Of a stretch of 64,000 nucleotides of DNA, positions 48,021-59,500 are shown in pieces. The first letter of the stretch is position 1; the number at the start of each line of letters is the position of its first letter. Made by a program: the position numbers and the translations under genes. This DNA is from Desmodesmus armatus. Lineage: Eukaryota; Chlorophyta; Chlorophyceae; Sphaeropleales; Scenedesmaceae. The notes beneath the pieces were generated by a model. That model was given only the letters and a program-made list of their open reading frames with translations, did no database searches and was not told the DNA's origin. Location of the stretch: positions 178,525 to 242,524 of the forward strand of contig VIIQ02000030.1 in assembly GCA_007449985.2 (NCBI GenBank), in the 5' to 3' direction.

Positions 48021-50397
48021 GTTGTGCGTGTTGCTGTTGGTGCTGCTGATGATGATGGAGCGTTACTAAGTTATAAAAACATGTGAGTGGCATCCATGAG
48101 TCCTCTATGCAGTCGAAAACACACGATCATGCCTCCGAGCTGCTACAGCCTTGATCCTGCTACAGCCTTGACCCCGAACCCTGAACAACAGCAGAGTGCC
48201 CACCCCTTTTGTATGTGATTTTCCGGACTTGCACGCGCATTGACGTCCGATCCACGGCAATAACTGCGCCCTAGGAACGGCTGAACCACTGCACCTCACC
48301 TCGCCTTCATTTATATTTGTTTTGCCGGCCTCATGTCTTTTGTTCAAGCCGGGCACCCACATTACCTAATGTGTGCTGTAGTGATAGAGTCTTTCTCGGA
48401 CCATATCAACACCGACAGGCCACTTCCATGGCGCCATGTGGTTTTCCCGCCATAGTATGCCAGCCGGGCAGTTGCTCTTGTCCCTTGCCAATAACACTCC
48501 ACAGCAGGCTCTTTCGAAGCAGATGATGACGTCAAGTCGGAAAACACGCAGAGCCAGTGTGCAAGACAATAAAATGCAGCAGTGCAGATGTGCTGAACTC
48601 AGTTCGACTATAGCGCTTATGGAACCAACAGTGCAGCACCCCAAAACAACACTAGCTTCCAGTGAATTGGCCGGCTCTGTTGCACCCCCTGCAGCTAGAA
48701 GGCTGAGCTTGTAGCATGCCACATGCTCTTGTTCTGCAAAATGTCCTGTCCCCTGCTCCTTGGAAACGTGCACAGCTGCTAGCCATGCTGTTAATGTTGA
48801 CAGCTTGCAGGCTGGCATGTCACGATGTCTACTAGCAGTGTTTGGCAAACAGTTGAGCAGCCGGGCACTCAATTGAGCACAAATGTGTTGTAATCTTTGC
48901 TCTTGTAACTGAAGCACGCTGGCCATAAACTTGACAAGTGACAGGCCACATTCCAACCTCTGAACCTGTGCAACATGACTAAGCAGCAAATTTTCACTGG
49001 GATCTTTTTTTTGTTTCACTGGGATCTGGGCCGATTCTGGACCAATGATGATCAGGGGCCCCTTCAAGTCCTAGTGAAAGTGTTGCACAAAGCCTCAGTC
49101 CTGCCAATGCATTGTCCCTCAAGCCATGCCCATACCCAGTGCCCCGCTGGCACATACAGGCAACGCCTAGCCAGGCAACACCGTCACCCTGAAGACCAGT
49201 ATGTGTACAAGTAGGAACGTCAGCTCAGCAAGCTGCGTGAGGACAAGCCCAATGTGGTAGCACTGAATGCAGTCAAGATTCCTTGTGCACCCAGGTGGAC
49301 ATGCACTGATTACTATGGTACTGTTGCATACTGTACATTGTACCCGCACAGTACCAGGGGTGTACCAGTGTCAACAGCAGGCATGCTACAACACCAGGCC
49401 CAAACGGCCACACAGTCGAAACTAGCAAAAAGCAGCGGCAGTGGCTGCCCAGCAGCTCATCGTACTGCTGTTCACAGATACGCCAAGCATGCACGACTCA
49501 ATTGCAATTTTTATTGTCATGGCTGGTGCCTGTATGTGCTAGTAAACCACAACAGGCACAACAGACACTGTCTGCTGCATCTTGACCGGAGTGAAACAAC
49601 AATGAAATCAGCCCTTGCAAAAACACAATAGCCTTGTCTCCAAGGCCCAGTGTTCTGGATGGAAACAGCAATGTGGATGCTGCCAAAATGCCGTCATTAT
49701 GCACGACTCTGTATGACACTCTGAACAGAACCATTTGTATGCAGGGTGTACAAGGGTCACATCATCCGTAGAGAAGGTGCCCGTGCTGTGTGTACAAGGT
49801 GAAGTGTGGGTCTATGGGTAGCCCACATATGGATATGCAAATGCCCTCAGCTGTTAGCGGCCCTCGAGATTGACATCCTGCCAATGGTGTGCCATGTAGG
49901 TACAGAATATTGCCAGTAAGGCAGTCATCCCCCAACACTCCTGCAATTCCCATCAACCTGCTGCTGAAAAGACACAGCACCACACAGATGGAACACGAGA
50001 CCGAAAGACACAGAAGACGACAGAACAATTGCAAGAAAGACAGAGGCAAAGACACAGAAGACGACAGAACAATTGCAAGAAAGACAGAAGCAAAAAACAT
50101 ATCAACCTGCCAAGTACATGTGCCCACACCATACACCACTGCAGTCACATTGAGTAAATGCACATCATGCTGCAAGCTGTCAGACAGCCATACGAGAAGC
50201 TCACATGCCACATTGACATACCCCATACAATAAGTGCCAGTCATCAATATGCAGACGTCCGTTCCAGGGTCAACACTTGGCCTCAACACATGCACTGACT
50301 CCAGGCGCACTGGGTCACTACACAATGGGTGGTGCACTGCACCATGTGGCACATCCTGATATGATCTATAGAGTACATGGTGCCTTTGAGGGCCTGT
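48021..50397. other. Intergenic region with no supported gene
   Basis: About 2.4 kb between two minus-strand genes. A 233-codon minus-strand open frame at 48366-49067 has no recognisable domain, an unusual residue mix and no splice signals. Another at 49762-50352 is rich in Leu/Cys/Ser and overlaps a tandem repeat. Neither is called. The left part should hold the promoter of the coiled-coil gene and the right part the 3' UTR of the membrane-protein gene. Confidence 0.45.
50005..50092. repeat. 44-bp tandem repeat, two units
   Basis: Two nearly identical units (AAGACACAGAAGACGACAGA onward) with a period of 44 bases, purine-rich on the plus strand. Non-coding, with no relation to the neighbouring genes seen. 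Confidence 0.9.
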
Positions 50398-51168
50398 TCA
50401 GCACGGCAGGCTGCCAGACATCTTGGCTTTGTGTGCAGCACAGTCTGTTGCGAAGCGGCGGTAGCTGACAAGCCATATGCTCAAGGTACCAAGTACACCA
50501 AGAATCACGTTGATGAGAAGCAGGACCTGGGCTGCGTCATCATACAAGGCCTCAGTCCTCACAGTCACAGCCCCAACAAGTACGTAATCGCTGTGTCCTG
50601 ACATGATGTCAGCAGCAAGCAAGCCAACCTTGCTGCTCTTGCCAGAAGCATTTTGCCTGTGTGCAGCCACCTCAGCAGCCATCACAACCGCAGGCGCCAT
50701 CACAAGCGCAAGTGGGACGATCAAACAGCAGAAGAAGATTTTTACGACACAAGTCACCACAACACAGCACATGTCAGCCCTGCCTGGCGCAGTCCCTGTG
50801 CCACACCCAAAACACAACCTGTACAGCTGTGTTGAGGCCCACGCCTCAGTGTCTTTTCTGCCACACGCCATTGCTACGATGCCCAAAACCACTACAGACA
50901 TGTCCCACAGCGCACCAAGCCAGGTCTTGGTGCCGTCAGTGATTGCGACCTCCTGAGCAACATGCTGGTCCAGCACCCTGACTGCATCAGCAAAGATACT
51001 GCTGATTGAATGCTCGAGGACCGCTTCATGAATAGGGCCATAAGTGCCAAGACCCAGTCTGTAATCATCGCGGTTTCCCAGAGACTCAAACGGCCACACG
51101 GTCACAAAGCTGGCATGGGCAACCGAGGCAGCTTGACCCTTGGTTGTTTTCTTGCTGGTGTCAGCCAT
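50398..51168 (-). CDS. Unidentified multi-pass membrane protein, 256 aa
   Basis: Single uninterrupted frame from an ATG at 51168 to a stop at 50398. Residues 1-80 are soluble and mixed. Hydrophobic spans follow near 83-104 (WLGALWDMSVVVLGIVAMAC), 137-166 (CCVVVTCVVKIFFCCLIVPL, AVVMAAEV) and 218-238 (VLLLINVILGVLGTLSIWLV). The tail is short and basic. I do not recognise the family. The lack of introns is unusual beside the other genes here and leaves open a retroposed or spurious frame. The clear alternation of loops and membrane spans favours a real protein. Confidence 0.5.
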   Translation of the reverse strand: MADTSKKTTKGQAASVAHASFVTVWPFESLGNRDDYRLGLGTYGPIHEAVLEHSISSIFADAVRVLDQHVAQEVAITDGTKTWLGALWDMSVVVLGIVAMACGRKDTEAWASTQLYRLCFGCGTGTAPGRADMCCVVVTCVVKIFFCCLIVPLALVMAPAVVMAAEVAAHRQNASGKSSKVGLLAADIMSGHSDYVLVGAVTVRTEALYDDAAQVLLLINVILGVLGTLSIWLVSYRRFATDCAAHKAKMSGSLPC

Positions 51169-51599
51169 ATTAGCGCAGAGGACCCTCCACTAAAAAGCTT
51201 TTTAGGCGGCACGCACGGGGGGCTGTGCCAAGGCGTGGAAACAATGCAGTAGGTGTCTGGATGACCTGGGTATATTGTGCAGGGCGCTACTCCAGTGTGC
51301 TGCACTTGGTGGGGAGTGCAGGGGATTAGTCACCTGCTGACAAATGAGTGATGGAGATCAGCTTGGCAGCACGCAGGCGTGGTGATTTCACCACACACGC
51401 AAAGATCAGTGACAAGTGCATGCAATTGTAAAGCCCTGTGACGATACCTCGCTCAATGGCAGGCAGCCATCTTGCAATCGATCGAAGGCCAGACGCCACC
51501 AGCTCGATAGAGTGCTTCCACAGTGCGACTGCCGTGCATTGGTCAGCAAGTAATGAAAGTTAACCAATTTAGGCACGGAATTGCGAACGCGCAGCAGCA

Positions 51600-51960
51600 G
51601 ATCGCAGTCAGCCGCAACAGCAAGCAGCAGCGATCGATGCAGCGGGCCCCGGGGTTACTTGCACCCAGCGCGACAGTGTGTTGGGCAACCGCACTGATGA
51701 AATTTTGTCAGCTTGTGTATACTCAGAGCAGCTTGCAGCTCACCCAGCCAGCCCAGCTGTGCAGCAGTGTCCCTGCAGTCAGCCGGGTCAGCAGCAGCAA
51801 CAATCAATGCAGCACGATAGTGCACACAGCGCGATAGTGTGTTGTGCAACCGAAATAGCTGTAGGTCCAGTGCCAGCATTTGTATAGTCAGAGCAGCAGC
51901 TTGCAGCAGTCACCGAGCCAGCCCAGCTGTCAGCATTTTCCCTGCAGTGGTGCTGCACAG
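51600..51960. repeat. Imperfect tandem pair, about 160-170 bp
   Basis: Two diverged units share AGCGCGACAGTGTGTTG (51668) / AGCGCGATAGTGTGTTG (51828), TCAGAGCAGC and CCAGCCCAGCTGT blocks in the same order. Period varies from 161 to 171 along the unit. No coding capacity. Confidence 0.75.
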
Positions 51961-52863
51961 TCATACTCAGCAAAGCATGCAAAACCATCTGGTACCACCT
52001 GCCTTCTTTCCTCCATTGCCTATAGCCCTTGACACCCTTCCCCCCTCCCTTTTCTCCCTGTGAGGCAACCAGGTGCCTACCTGCTCACACGCCGTCCAAC
52101 ACACCCCAAGCAATCTCCCCACCCAGTGGTGCGCTTCCATCCCTCTCTACACTACTGTGCTATGGTTATAAGCACTGGTGCCATGTGTGAATTGTGCAAG
52201 TTGACTGCAGGACTGCTAGACCAACCGAGTGGAGTGTGTGCTGGCAACCCCGTTAGTGGAATTTTGACAGTGTCGAGATGGTCACTCAACATGGTGCCAA
52301 GAAGCTCTTGGGAAGCTTCCTTTGTCTTCAGTTATTATATCAATGATATGTATGCAACATTTGAGCGGTTCCAATCAATTCTTTGAAAAATCTTTTTTTT
52401 GCTTTTTCGTTTTTAGTGGTGCACCATATTAGCACCGCGATGTCGATGAAAAGCAACAGGGCCAGCAGAGCCCACCGCATTGAGGAGCAAACTGTGCGAG
52501 ATGATCACACTATATCACTTCACATACGATACGACAAACGCATGGGGCGAGATGGTGCTTACAGCTTACAAGCTGGTATTCAACATACCAAAACCCTTGT
52601 AACCAGGGCTTGTCACCCTCTGTCCCACTGGTCGCAAACTTACATGACTGCAGGCCGAGAGTCACTGACAACGAGGACAGAAGCGCTGAGTGGCCGCATG
52701 CTACAGCTCACAACTGCCGTTGGGCCAGCGTGCGCACCGGATTTCTTTGAAGCATGCACGCAGCAAAATCGGCGCTACCGTGCCCGTCCGCGGTGACCCC
52801 GTCGAAGTGGTTGGAGGCAATGCCCTGAGCAGAGGTGTTTGCTCCCCTGAGGGATCCCCTTGC

Positions 52864-52903
52864 AGGGGGGGGGAGGGGGGAGGTCCCCCCTCCCTCTGGG
52901 CGT
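52864..52903. repeat. G-tract / C-tract inverted repeat
   Basis: A run of G bases with single A interruptions is followed within a few bases by CCCCCCTCCCTC, its near complement. It can form a very GC-rich hairpin in either strand, or a quadruplex in the G-rich half. Confidence 0.75.
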
Positions 52904-53755
52904 TGCTTTGATGCCGATGCAGTTGCTACTATTGACATTGTTGCTTCTGTGAGGGGGTAGACCCCCTCACGCTCCCCCTCCATGGGCATCCTGGACAGGG
53001 GAATTTGCAGAGACACAAGGTGGCACTGCCACCATGGCAGTGTAGTTGAGGCATCGCCCCACTCGCACCTTTGCATTCTTCCCTGCTCAGCCAACACAAC
53101 TGCGTTCTTTCGAGTTTTTGATGACAGGCGCAACAATAGTGTTTCAGGTGCCTCTCCTGGGTCGATCCAGTCATTGAACACAGCACTGGTGCCCGTAGTG
53201 TCCCTCGTTTGCGTCTCCACTTGTTTATAAGGGTTATTAGCATGACTTTTGAGTCTTCTCTGGCTACGGCTTGCGTCAAAGAGATAATTCTGCAGGACAG
53301 GTGGCACGGTCGGACACTGCAGCAGCAGCTCGTTGCTGCCCTTCAGCATCGTGCAGAAACCTTCTGTTGCTGGATGGATGGATTGGATCGTTTTATGAGT
53401 TGCATGGCTCTGGTTAAAGGCGGCCGTTGTGGCCGTTGTTGGCCGTTGCGAAGAAGGTCATTGGTTTATTACTCTTTTGGGGCCCCCCAGTCACTCCGAA
53501 GGATCCTTCCGAATCCTTCTCCGAGGATACATCGGACAGAAGGAGAACGAATATGAATCCTTTCTTGCAACAAATATTCTGGGGTTTCGAAGCTGGTTCT
53601 GAGAACAGTACATGAACCGGCAATACGTCATGAAGTATGATCATAACGTGCTTTGAAATGAACGTGTTCGGTTATGAGCCTTGCTGGGGATTTTCATGTG
53701 TCCTGCCGCGCACGGGGTCGGGTGGAGCACTGAAGTGAGTGGTGCTGGAACTTGG

Positions 53756-53811
53756 GTCAGCTGACGCAGTAGAACACTGACCTGCTCAGATTGCTGCTAG
53801 GGGTGTACACT
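53756..53811 (+). repeat. 56-bp direct repeat, copy 1
   Basis: Identical over 56 bases to 54395-54450 (starts GTCAGCTGACGCAG, ends GGGTGTACACT). The two copies flank 583 bases of unrelated sequence. Perfect identity in a non-coding setting suggests a recent duplication or remnants of element termini. Confidence 0.9.
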
Positions 53812-54394
53812 GTGGTTTGCTGCCTAAAGCTTGCAGCAATGATGCTTCGCAGCCAGCTGGCTGCTCTGAGGGTAGCAGATACTCACTTGTAGTCCTTTGC
53901 AAAGTGTTGATGCGCTGTATGAATGTATGAGTGATGTTCAGGCACCCGGTTCGACCACAGGTCGCTGCTGGGGCTGGTTGCTGCACCTGTGCGCTCTGAA
54001 TTGGGGATTCAAATGAGCGAGTACTCGGGAAACACTGCCAGAAGTTTACACCAAGCACTGTCAAAGCCGAGTGCGACGCACAGAGCACCACAGCGGCACA
54101 AAGGAATCGGCACTGCAGGCGGTAAACCCTGAACCCGCCAGTGATCCTGTGCATCGCAGCACCAAACTCATCGCATACAACTCCCAAGCACTTAACCACC
54201 AATAATAGCACTGCCACGCAGCAGTATCTGGCATGATCTGATATCACCCAGAGTCCTTGTTGACTCAACATGATTAGTCAACTATCACACTGATTCTGCT
54301 AAGGCATGTGTTGTATAGCCTTGTACACAGCATAACCTTCCTGTGAGGATTACTGCTCACTCAGCAGGAATCGGTCAGTGTAGCTGCTGCTCGT

Positions 54395-54450
54395 GTCAGC
54401 TGACGCAGTAGAACACTGACCTGCTCAGATTGCTGCTAGGGGTGTACACT
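54395..54450 (+). repeat. 56-bp direct repeat, copy 2
   Basis: Second copy of the repeat at 53756-53811, with no mismatch seen. Similarity ends abruptly at both sides of the unit. Confidence 0.9.
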
Positions 54451-55186
54451 CCCCCCCACTGCTGCTGGGGTAACACTACACAGCAGCAGTACTCACATTG
54501 AGCAGCTACAAACAACCCAATCCAAAAGCAACATGCAACAGCTGATAGCACACAGCTGATGCGCAACGCACGGGGAAAACTGCACATTGCTTGCAGAGAA
54601 TGCTGCTGTGACCACACAACACAAGTCAACAGACATTTTTGTTTTTTGTCTTTTCTCACCACGGCATCTAGGCACATCCAGACGCTGGGCACACACACTA
54701 CAACGCATGTGATGTTTGTGCATTGCACAGTCAATAAAACACACACACATAATTGACAAACAAACCCAGCCACTGCTGGATCTGCTGCACACAAGTGAGT
54801 CATGCAGCACTCACTTAACTACTCAGGAAGCATATTTCACTGAGCTTGACAAGCACAAACAGTGGCCCTTTGCGCTCACTGCTGCTAAATCCCAACCAAC
54901 ATGCAAGCAGGACAGATGCCCCCACATCGTTCGCATGTGAAAGGCAAAGCTACTATCCACAATGTCCAATAAATCAACTGCTGCTCCCAACCTCCTGCAA
55001 AGCTGCTTGCCAGTCTGGGCACCCCCAGCTGGCACAAACCATCGCTCCAGCAGAGGCCACTCCAGACGGCCTTAAACCACTGCTGCCAAAAGCTGTTGTC
55101 GCTACCAAAGGCCAATCCAGACGGCCCAGCAATTGCTGCTGCTGCTGCTAATTGCTGCGGCAGCACCTGCTGTCTCTGCCATATCA

Positions 55187-56401
55187 TTACCTGCGCCGGG
55201 TGTTGGAACGGTATGCCAGGCGATCCTGCTTGTATGCTGTTCGCAGGAAGCAGATTGGGCATGTGTCGTTAAGTTTTGGGTTCTTCTCCGGGTTGTGCGC
55301 TGGGTCGTGTGCTGCCACTGGGAACCACGTGCCCTGGTAATCCATAACTCCTGCTAATCCATAACCGTCCTTGCCCACCCTGCAGTTGTTGCGGGTAAAG
55401 CCCAAAGGAGGGAGCTCGTACTCAGGTACGTCTGCGGGTTTGGGAGGCCCGTCCATGTCGTACTTGCTGCTGCTGCGACCACCACGGTCCTGGTTGTCGT
55501 CCTTGCCGCGGCCCTTGCTGCGGCTCCTGCTGCGTTTGGGCTTGCGCTCCCTGTTGTCGGCATTGGGGCTGCGGCCGCGGCTCCCGCTGCGCTCCTGCGT
55601 ATGCTCCCCATCATTACCCTTGCCGCTGCTGCTGCTTCCGCGCTGCGGAGGCACAAACTCTAAGGGTAGTTTCACGCGACTCCAATCAAAGCCTACTGCT
55701 GCAGGTGCCTCCTGGTTTGCTGCCGGCTCTACTGCGCGGTTCCCTTCTGCAGCCCTTGCCTTCGCTGCTGCCTCCTTTGCAAGTGCTTCAGCTGCTGCAG
55801 CCTCCCTTGCTGCAGCCTCCCTTGCTGCAGCCTCCCTTGCTGCAGCTGCCCGTGCTGCTTCTGCCTCCAAGTCTGTATCTGCATTCTGCAGCATGTGCTG
55901 GTCTGCCTCCTTTGCCCGCCTTGCCGCAACTGTGAGGTCCTCTGACATCCCGTTGGCATAGCCGCCAAGGTGACATGCAACACGGGTGATGCCAAGCACG
56001 TCCATTGCTGCTTCGCGCTCCACCCATCGCTGCTGCTCTAGTGTAAGCTGCCACAAGCTCCTGTCAATACCCCTCAGCTCATCCCTGTCCCGCCGAAGCC
56101 CATGGTAGATTGCGCGTACCCTCGTGACCAGTTGGCCGGCTGGGTCCTCCGCTACTGCTGCAGGCAGGTCCATGTGAGCTGCTATGTCCTGCTGCATGGG
56201 CTCCTCAGGCAAGCCCTCGCCCCCAAAGTCCGGCTGCTCTGCACCCTCACTGTCTGGCTGCTGAGGCAACTCCTCCTCTCCAGATCCTAGCAGTGCCACT
56301 TCCTCACTGACTGGCTGCTCCTGCAACTCCTCCCAGGAGTCCTCCCCGTAGTCCAGCTGCTCCTCTATTACACTGCTGGCACCAGGTGCTGTGTCGGGCA
56401 T
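55187..56401 (-). CDS. ORF3 next to the retroelement: acidic, coiled-coil, SR-like, CxxC protein
   Basis: Open frame of 404 codons from an ATG at 56401. The frame extends upstream to an apparent splice acceptor (TGTGCAG on the minus strand, about 56415), so the true start may be elsewhere. Order of regions: acidic Glu/Gln-rich N-terminus, a helical middle (SLWQLTLEQQRWVEREAAMD), an AAREA repeat (translating a 15-base repeat at 55795-55860), an Arg/Ser/Lys-rich block (ERKPKRSRSRSKGRGKDDNQ) and a C-terminal DTCPICFLR. The composition resembles a Gag or an RNA-binding accessory protein. A GFDWSR motif recurs as GFDWSK in the protease ORF of the adjacent element, which hints that both belong to one element. 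It lies 3' of pol on the same strand, an unusual place for gag. It may instead be a host gene. Confidence 0.5.
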   Translation of the reverse strand: MPDTAPGASSVIEEQLDYGEDSWEELQEQPVSEEVALLGSGEEELPQQPDSEGAEQPDFGGEGLPEEPMQQDIAAHMDLPAAVAEDPAGQLVTRVRAIYHGLRRDRDELRGIDRSLWQLTLEQQRWVEREAAMDVLGITRVACHLGGYANGMSEDLTVAARRAKEADQHMLQNADTDLEAEAARAAAAREAAAREAAAREAAAAEALAKEAAAKARAAEGNRAVEPAANQEAPAAVGFDWSRVKLPLEFVPPQRGSSSSGKGNDGEHTQERSGSRGRSPNADNRERKPKRSRSRSKGRGKDDNQDRGGRSSSKYDMDGPPKPADVPEYELPPLGFTRNNCRVGKDGYGLAGVMDYQGTWFPVAAHDPAHNPEKNPKLNDTCPICFLRTAYKQDRLAYRSNTRRR

Positions 56402-56507
56402 AAATGAGAACACGCCCTGCACAGTGGAGAGGTTAGCAGTGCAGGACAGAAGGTTGAGCGTGTCAGCTAATCACCTGCTTAGTCAGCCTGCAGTATGCAC
56501 TATCATG

Positions 56508-56520
56508 CCCCCCCTTCCTT
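56508..56520 (-). promoter_or_regulatory. Candidate polypurine tract
   Basis: Thirteen purines on the element's coding strand (AAGGAAGGGGGGG), 78 bases after the pol stop, followed by CATGATA. In LTR elements the plus-strand primer site lies just before the 3' LTR, which normally starts with TG. Not proven, because the matching LTR is not in the window. Confidence 0.4.
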
Positions 56521-56597
56521 GAAGCCCCTTGGTGCTAAGCTACTACTGCGCCGTCTTAGCGAAACCGGACCGAGATAATGAACCGAGCATCCAGTGC

Positions 56598-59500
56598 TCA
56601 ATGCAGCCAGTTGTCGATGTCTATGCCTTGCCTACTGAGCACCAGCCAGCAGCCATTCTTGCCCCTGAATGCTGCTGCTCGCCGTTGCTGCTTGAGTGCA
56701 CTGAACAGAGGGTGGATGTCAGCTGGAAACGCCAGTGAAGGCACGTAACAGAGCACCACCAATGGCCTCATTTGCAGTGCTGTGAAAACTGCATGAAGCA
56801 CAAAGGGTGCTGTAGGTGTAATGATGATGGCTGTAGCGCCGTGCTGTACAGGCCCGCAGCCCACAGTGAACGGTCGCCCAGCAAAAACCTGCTGCCACTG
56901 GGTGTTGAGTGTTAGTGGGTCCACCAGGGCTTGAACCAGGGACATCTGCACTGTAAGCTGCAGCAACTGCACATCTGCCGGTGAGACCCTTGTGGAAGGA
57001 ACAGCTACTGAACCGCCAGCAACCCTGCTGACCAGCTGTCGTGCGTACGCCACTGCTGCTGCCAGTGACTCTGGTGTAGGAATGCTGGCCCCAGGTGGCA
57101 GCACTGCATCCTCCGGCTGCAGGTAGCGCTTGATGCCTGCCATGGTGGCGTGGTGAGAGTCCCCATCTTCGTACACCACTCGGAAGTAGTATGGGCGTGA
57201 CTCAGCATCCTTGAAGTAGATCCTGCCCCAGTACTTCCTGCCTTTCCCGGTGGCTGGATCCGTGAACGCCTTCAGCACCAGTCGGCCATGCAGCGCATGT
57301 GCTGCTTCGTCCCTGCGCTTCATTTGCGCGCCGGGGAATATGTTTGGCCTGGCCTCCCGCTCCTGTAGCTGCTGCCGCTGCTGCTCCCTGCCAGCAGCAT
57401 CCTGTTCTGTGTAGCCAGCGTCCACACACTCCGGGCACAGCCACACACCGTCAGGCACACTGCTGAGTGGTGGTTGCAAGCAGTAGGTATGGTATCCGCT
57501 GTTGCACACGTCACACAGCATGAGCTCGGCCCCGTTGTCGCTGGTGCTGCATACCTCACAGACCACATCATCTGTGTTGTCCACCAGCAGTGGGTCGATG
57601 CCGCCGTCGATATCAGGCAAGTGGCAGGGTGCACAGTGAGACATGTGCACCTCAATGGTCCGGCCACAGCGCCCCTGCAGGTGCAGTACCCCAGAGTCCC
57701 GCACCTCCAGAACTCGCAGAATGAGGGGTTTGGCCCTGGGCTGTAGCTTGCTTGCCCGGTTAAGCTGCTGAGTGTAGACGTAGTCACCCACCATAAACCT
57801 GTGAACGCGTGGCTTGTAGTCAGGCGCACGCAGCTGCAGGTAACGGCGCTGATCCCTGTGCTGTGCAATCGCCAGGTTCTCCAGCGCAATGGGCACCTGC
57901 TGCTTTAGCCGCTCCTTACGCTGCAGTAGGTCCTTGACAGCCGCCTCAGCACTGATGTCCAGGGGTGTGCTGACAAGCTCCTTCACTGCAGGTGGAATGA
58001 CCGGTGGACGTGCATACATGAGTTCGTACGGGCTGTGGCCTGTGCTGGCCTGTGGAGAGCAGCGGTAGCCCAGTGCCAGCCATGCCAAGTCCTCATCCCA
58101 CTGCTTGACACTGTGCCTTGCCACTGCCATTTTGGTAAGCGCCCGCTTGACGATGTGCACAGCCTTCTCTGCCTGACCATTGGCCTGAGGGTGGTCTGCA
58201 CTGATGATGGCATGATCGATGAGCGCATCCTCCAGGAGCTTGGCAAACTCGCCCTCAAACTCTGTCCCTGAGTCTGTCACCACCTGCCCTGGTGCTGCAA
58301 AGTGTGCCAATACACCGTGCAAGAAGTGGTATGCAGTGGTCTCCGCCTTGTCGTTTTCCATCGGCACCACCACCAGGTACTTGCTGAATGCCTCAACACA
58401 CACCAGCACATACTTGTTGCCCTTTGCACTCTTGGGTAGTGGCCCAGCTGTGTCCACGTGCCACCTGAAACCCATGCTGCTGATTGGAATGGGGCGCAGC
58501 TCCTCCGGCTTGGCGGTGAAGCTGGCATGCACCCTGCTGCAGTGCTCGCAGCGTGACAGCACTGTTGCAACGTCCGCCAGTAACCCATACCACCAGTGCT
58601 TACTGAGTAGCATGGCTGAGGTGCGCCGCCTGCCAAAGTGCCCACACATCTCGTGTTGCTGCCGTATGAGACCAGCACGCGCCTGTGGTGGAGGTACCAG
58701 CCTGTCGGTGCCATCTGGCATCCTCCTGATCAGCTGCTGGTCCTTGAAGTAGTATGAGCGTGCACGTCGCTTGATACGTGCTGCCTGGCTGGCTGCCAGG
58801 TCTTGTGGGAGTTGCCCTGTTCTGATGTACTCCAGGGTCTTATCGTCGGCCCAGATGTCACCTTGGCTCGTAGCCGTAGTGTTCTCCTGGTAGCCAGCTG
58901 TCATGGCTAGCTGCTGCTGATAGCCATGTGGGGTTGCAGTTGCCTCTCTGCCAGGCCACTCCTGCGCCAGTTCCCCTTCGTGTGCGCTGAATGCACGTGT
59001 CGCCAAGTCAGTAGAGGTAGGCAGGCCCCGCAGGAACCAAGCCTTGGCGATGGCCATGAGCACCTGCAAAGTGTTGGCATCCATGCTTTCACCGAGCAAC
59101 GCACACCGCTGCGCTTGTGTGAGGCCTGCTGCTGCTGTGCTGCCTGGAAGATAGCCCAGAGCTACCTCTCTCTCCTCTGCTGTTGGCTCGCCCCACTTGA
59201 CTACAGCAGGCACCGTTGTGTCCAAAACACTGCCAGGCTGGCCAGGCCTGAAGGCGTAGGAGCGTGCGCTGCTGACCAAGGTAGGCCAGGCTGCGCGAGG
59301 CTGCCCTGGTGCGTTGCAGGGGTAGAGAGGAGCAGCGTCTGGTCGGTTGACAGGTTGCGCGGTCCTGCCAGGTCCCAAGGCAAGCTGTACGCTGCGTGCG
59401 GGTGGCCTCTTGACAAATGCCAAAGCTGCTCGCAGTTGACTGGGCCCAACCAGGTTGGACCAGAAGTTGCGCGCCCGATGTGCAAGGCTGCCAAACTGTG

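Larger units (their letters stand above)
51169..55186. other. Gene-poor repeat-rich interval
   Basis: Four kilobases without a supportable gene. Besides the repeats listed separately there is a G-tract/C-tract inverted pair at about 52864-52903. A 213-codon minus frame at 52708-53349 and frames at 53786-54271 and 54396-54803 show no domain and a poor residue mix. The interval may contain the downstream flank, or old LTR debris, of the retroelement to its right. I could not delimit an LTR. Confidence 0.5.

Noticed and set aside
48366..49067. 233-codon minus-strand frame
   Set aside because: No domain, odd residue mix (Cys and His rich), no splice structure and no supporting context.
52708..53349. 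213-codon minus-strand frame
   Set aside because: Crosses a G-tract hairpin and GC-rich repeats. No family resemblance.
53470..53530. Palindrome AAGGATCCTT as a possible regulatory or terminator site
   Set aside because: Only about twelve perfectly paired bases, with mismatched flanks and no gene in the right place.
55371..55961. Leu/Arg-rich plus-strand frame
   Set aside because: Shadow of the SR-like and AAREA parts of ORF3 on the minus strand.
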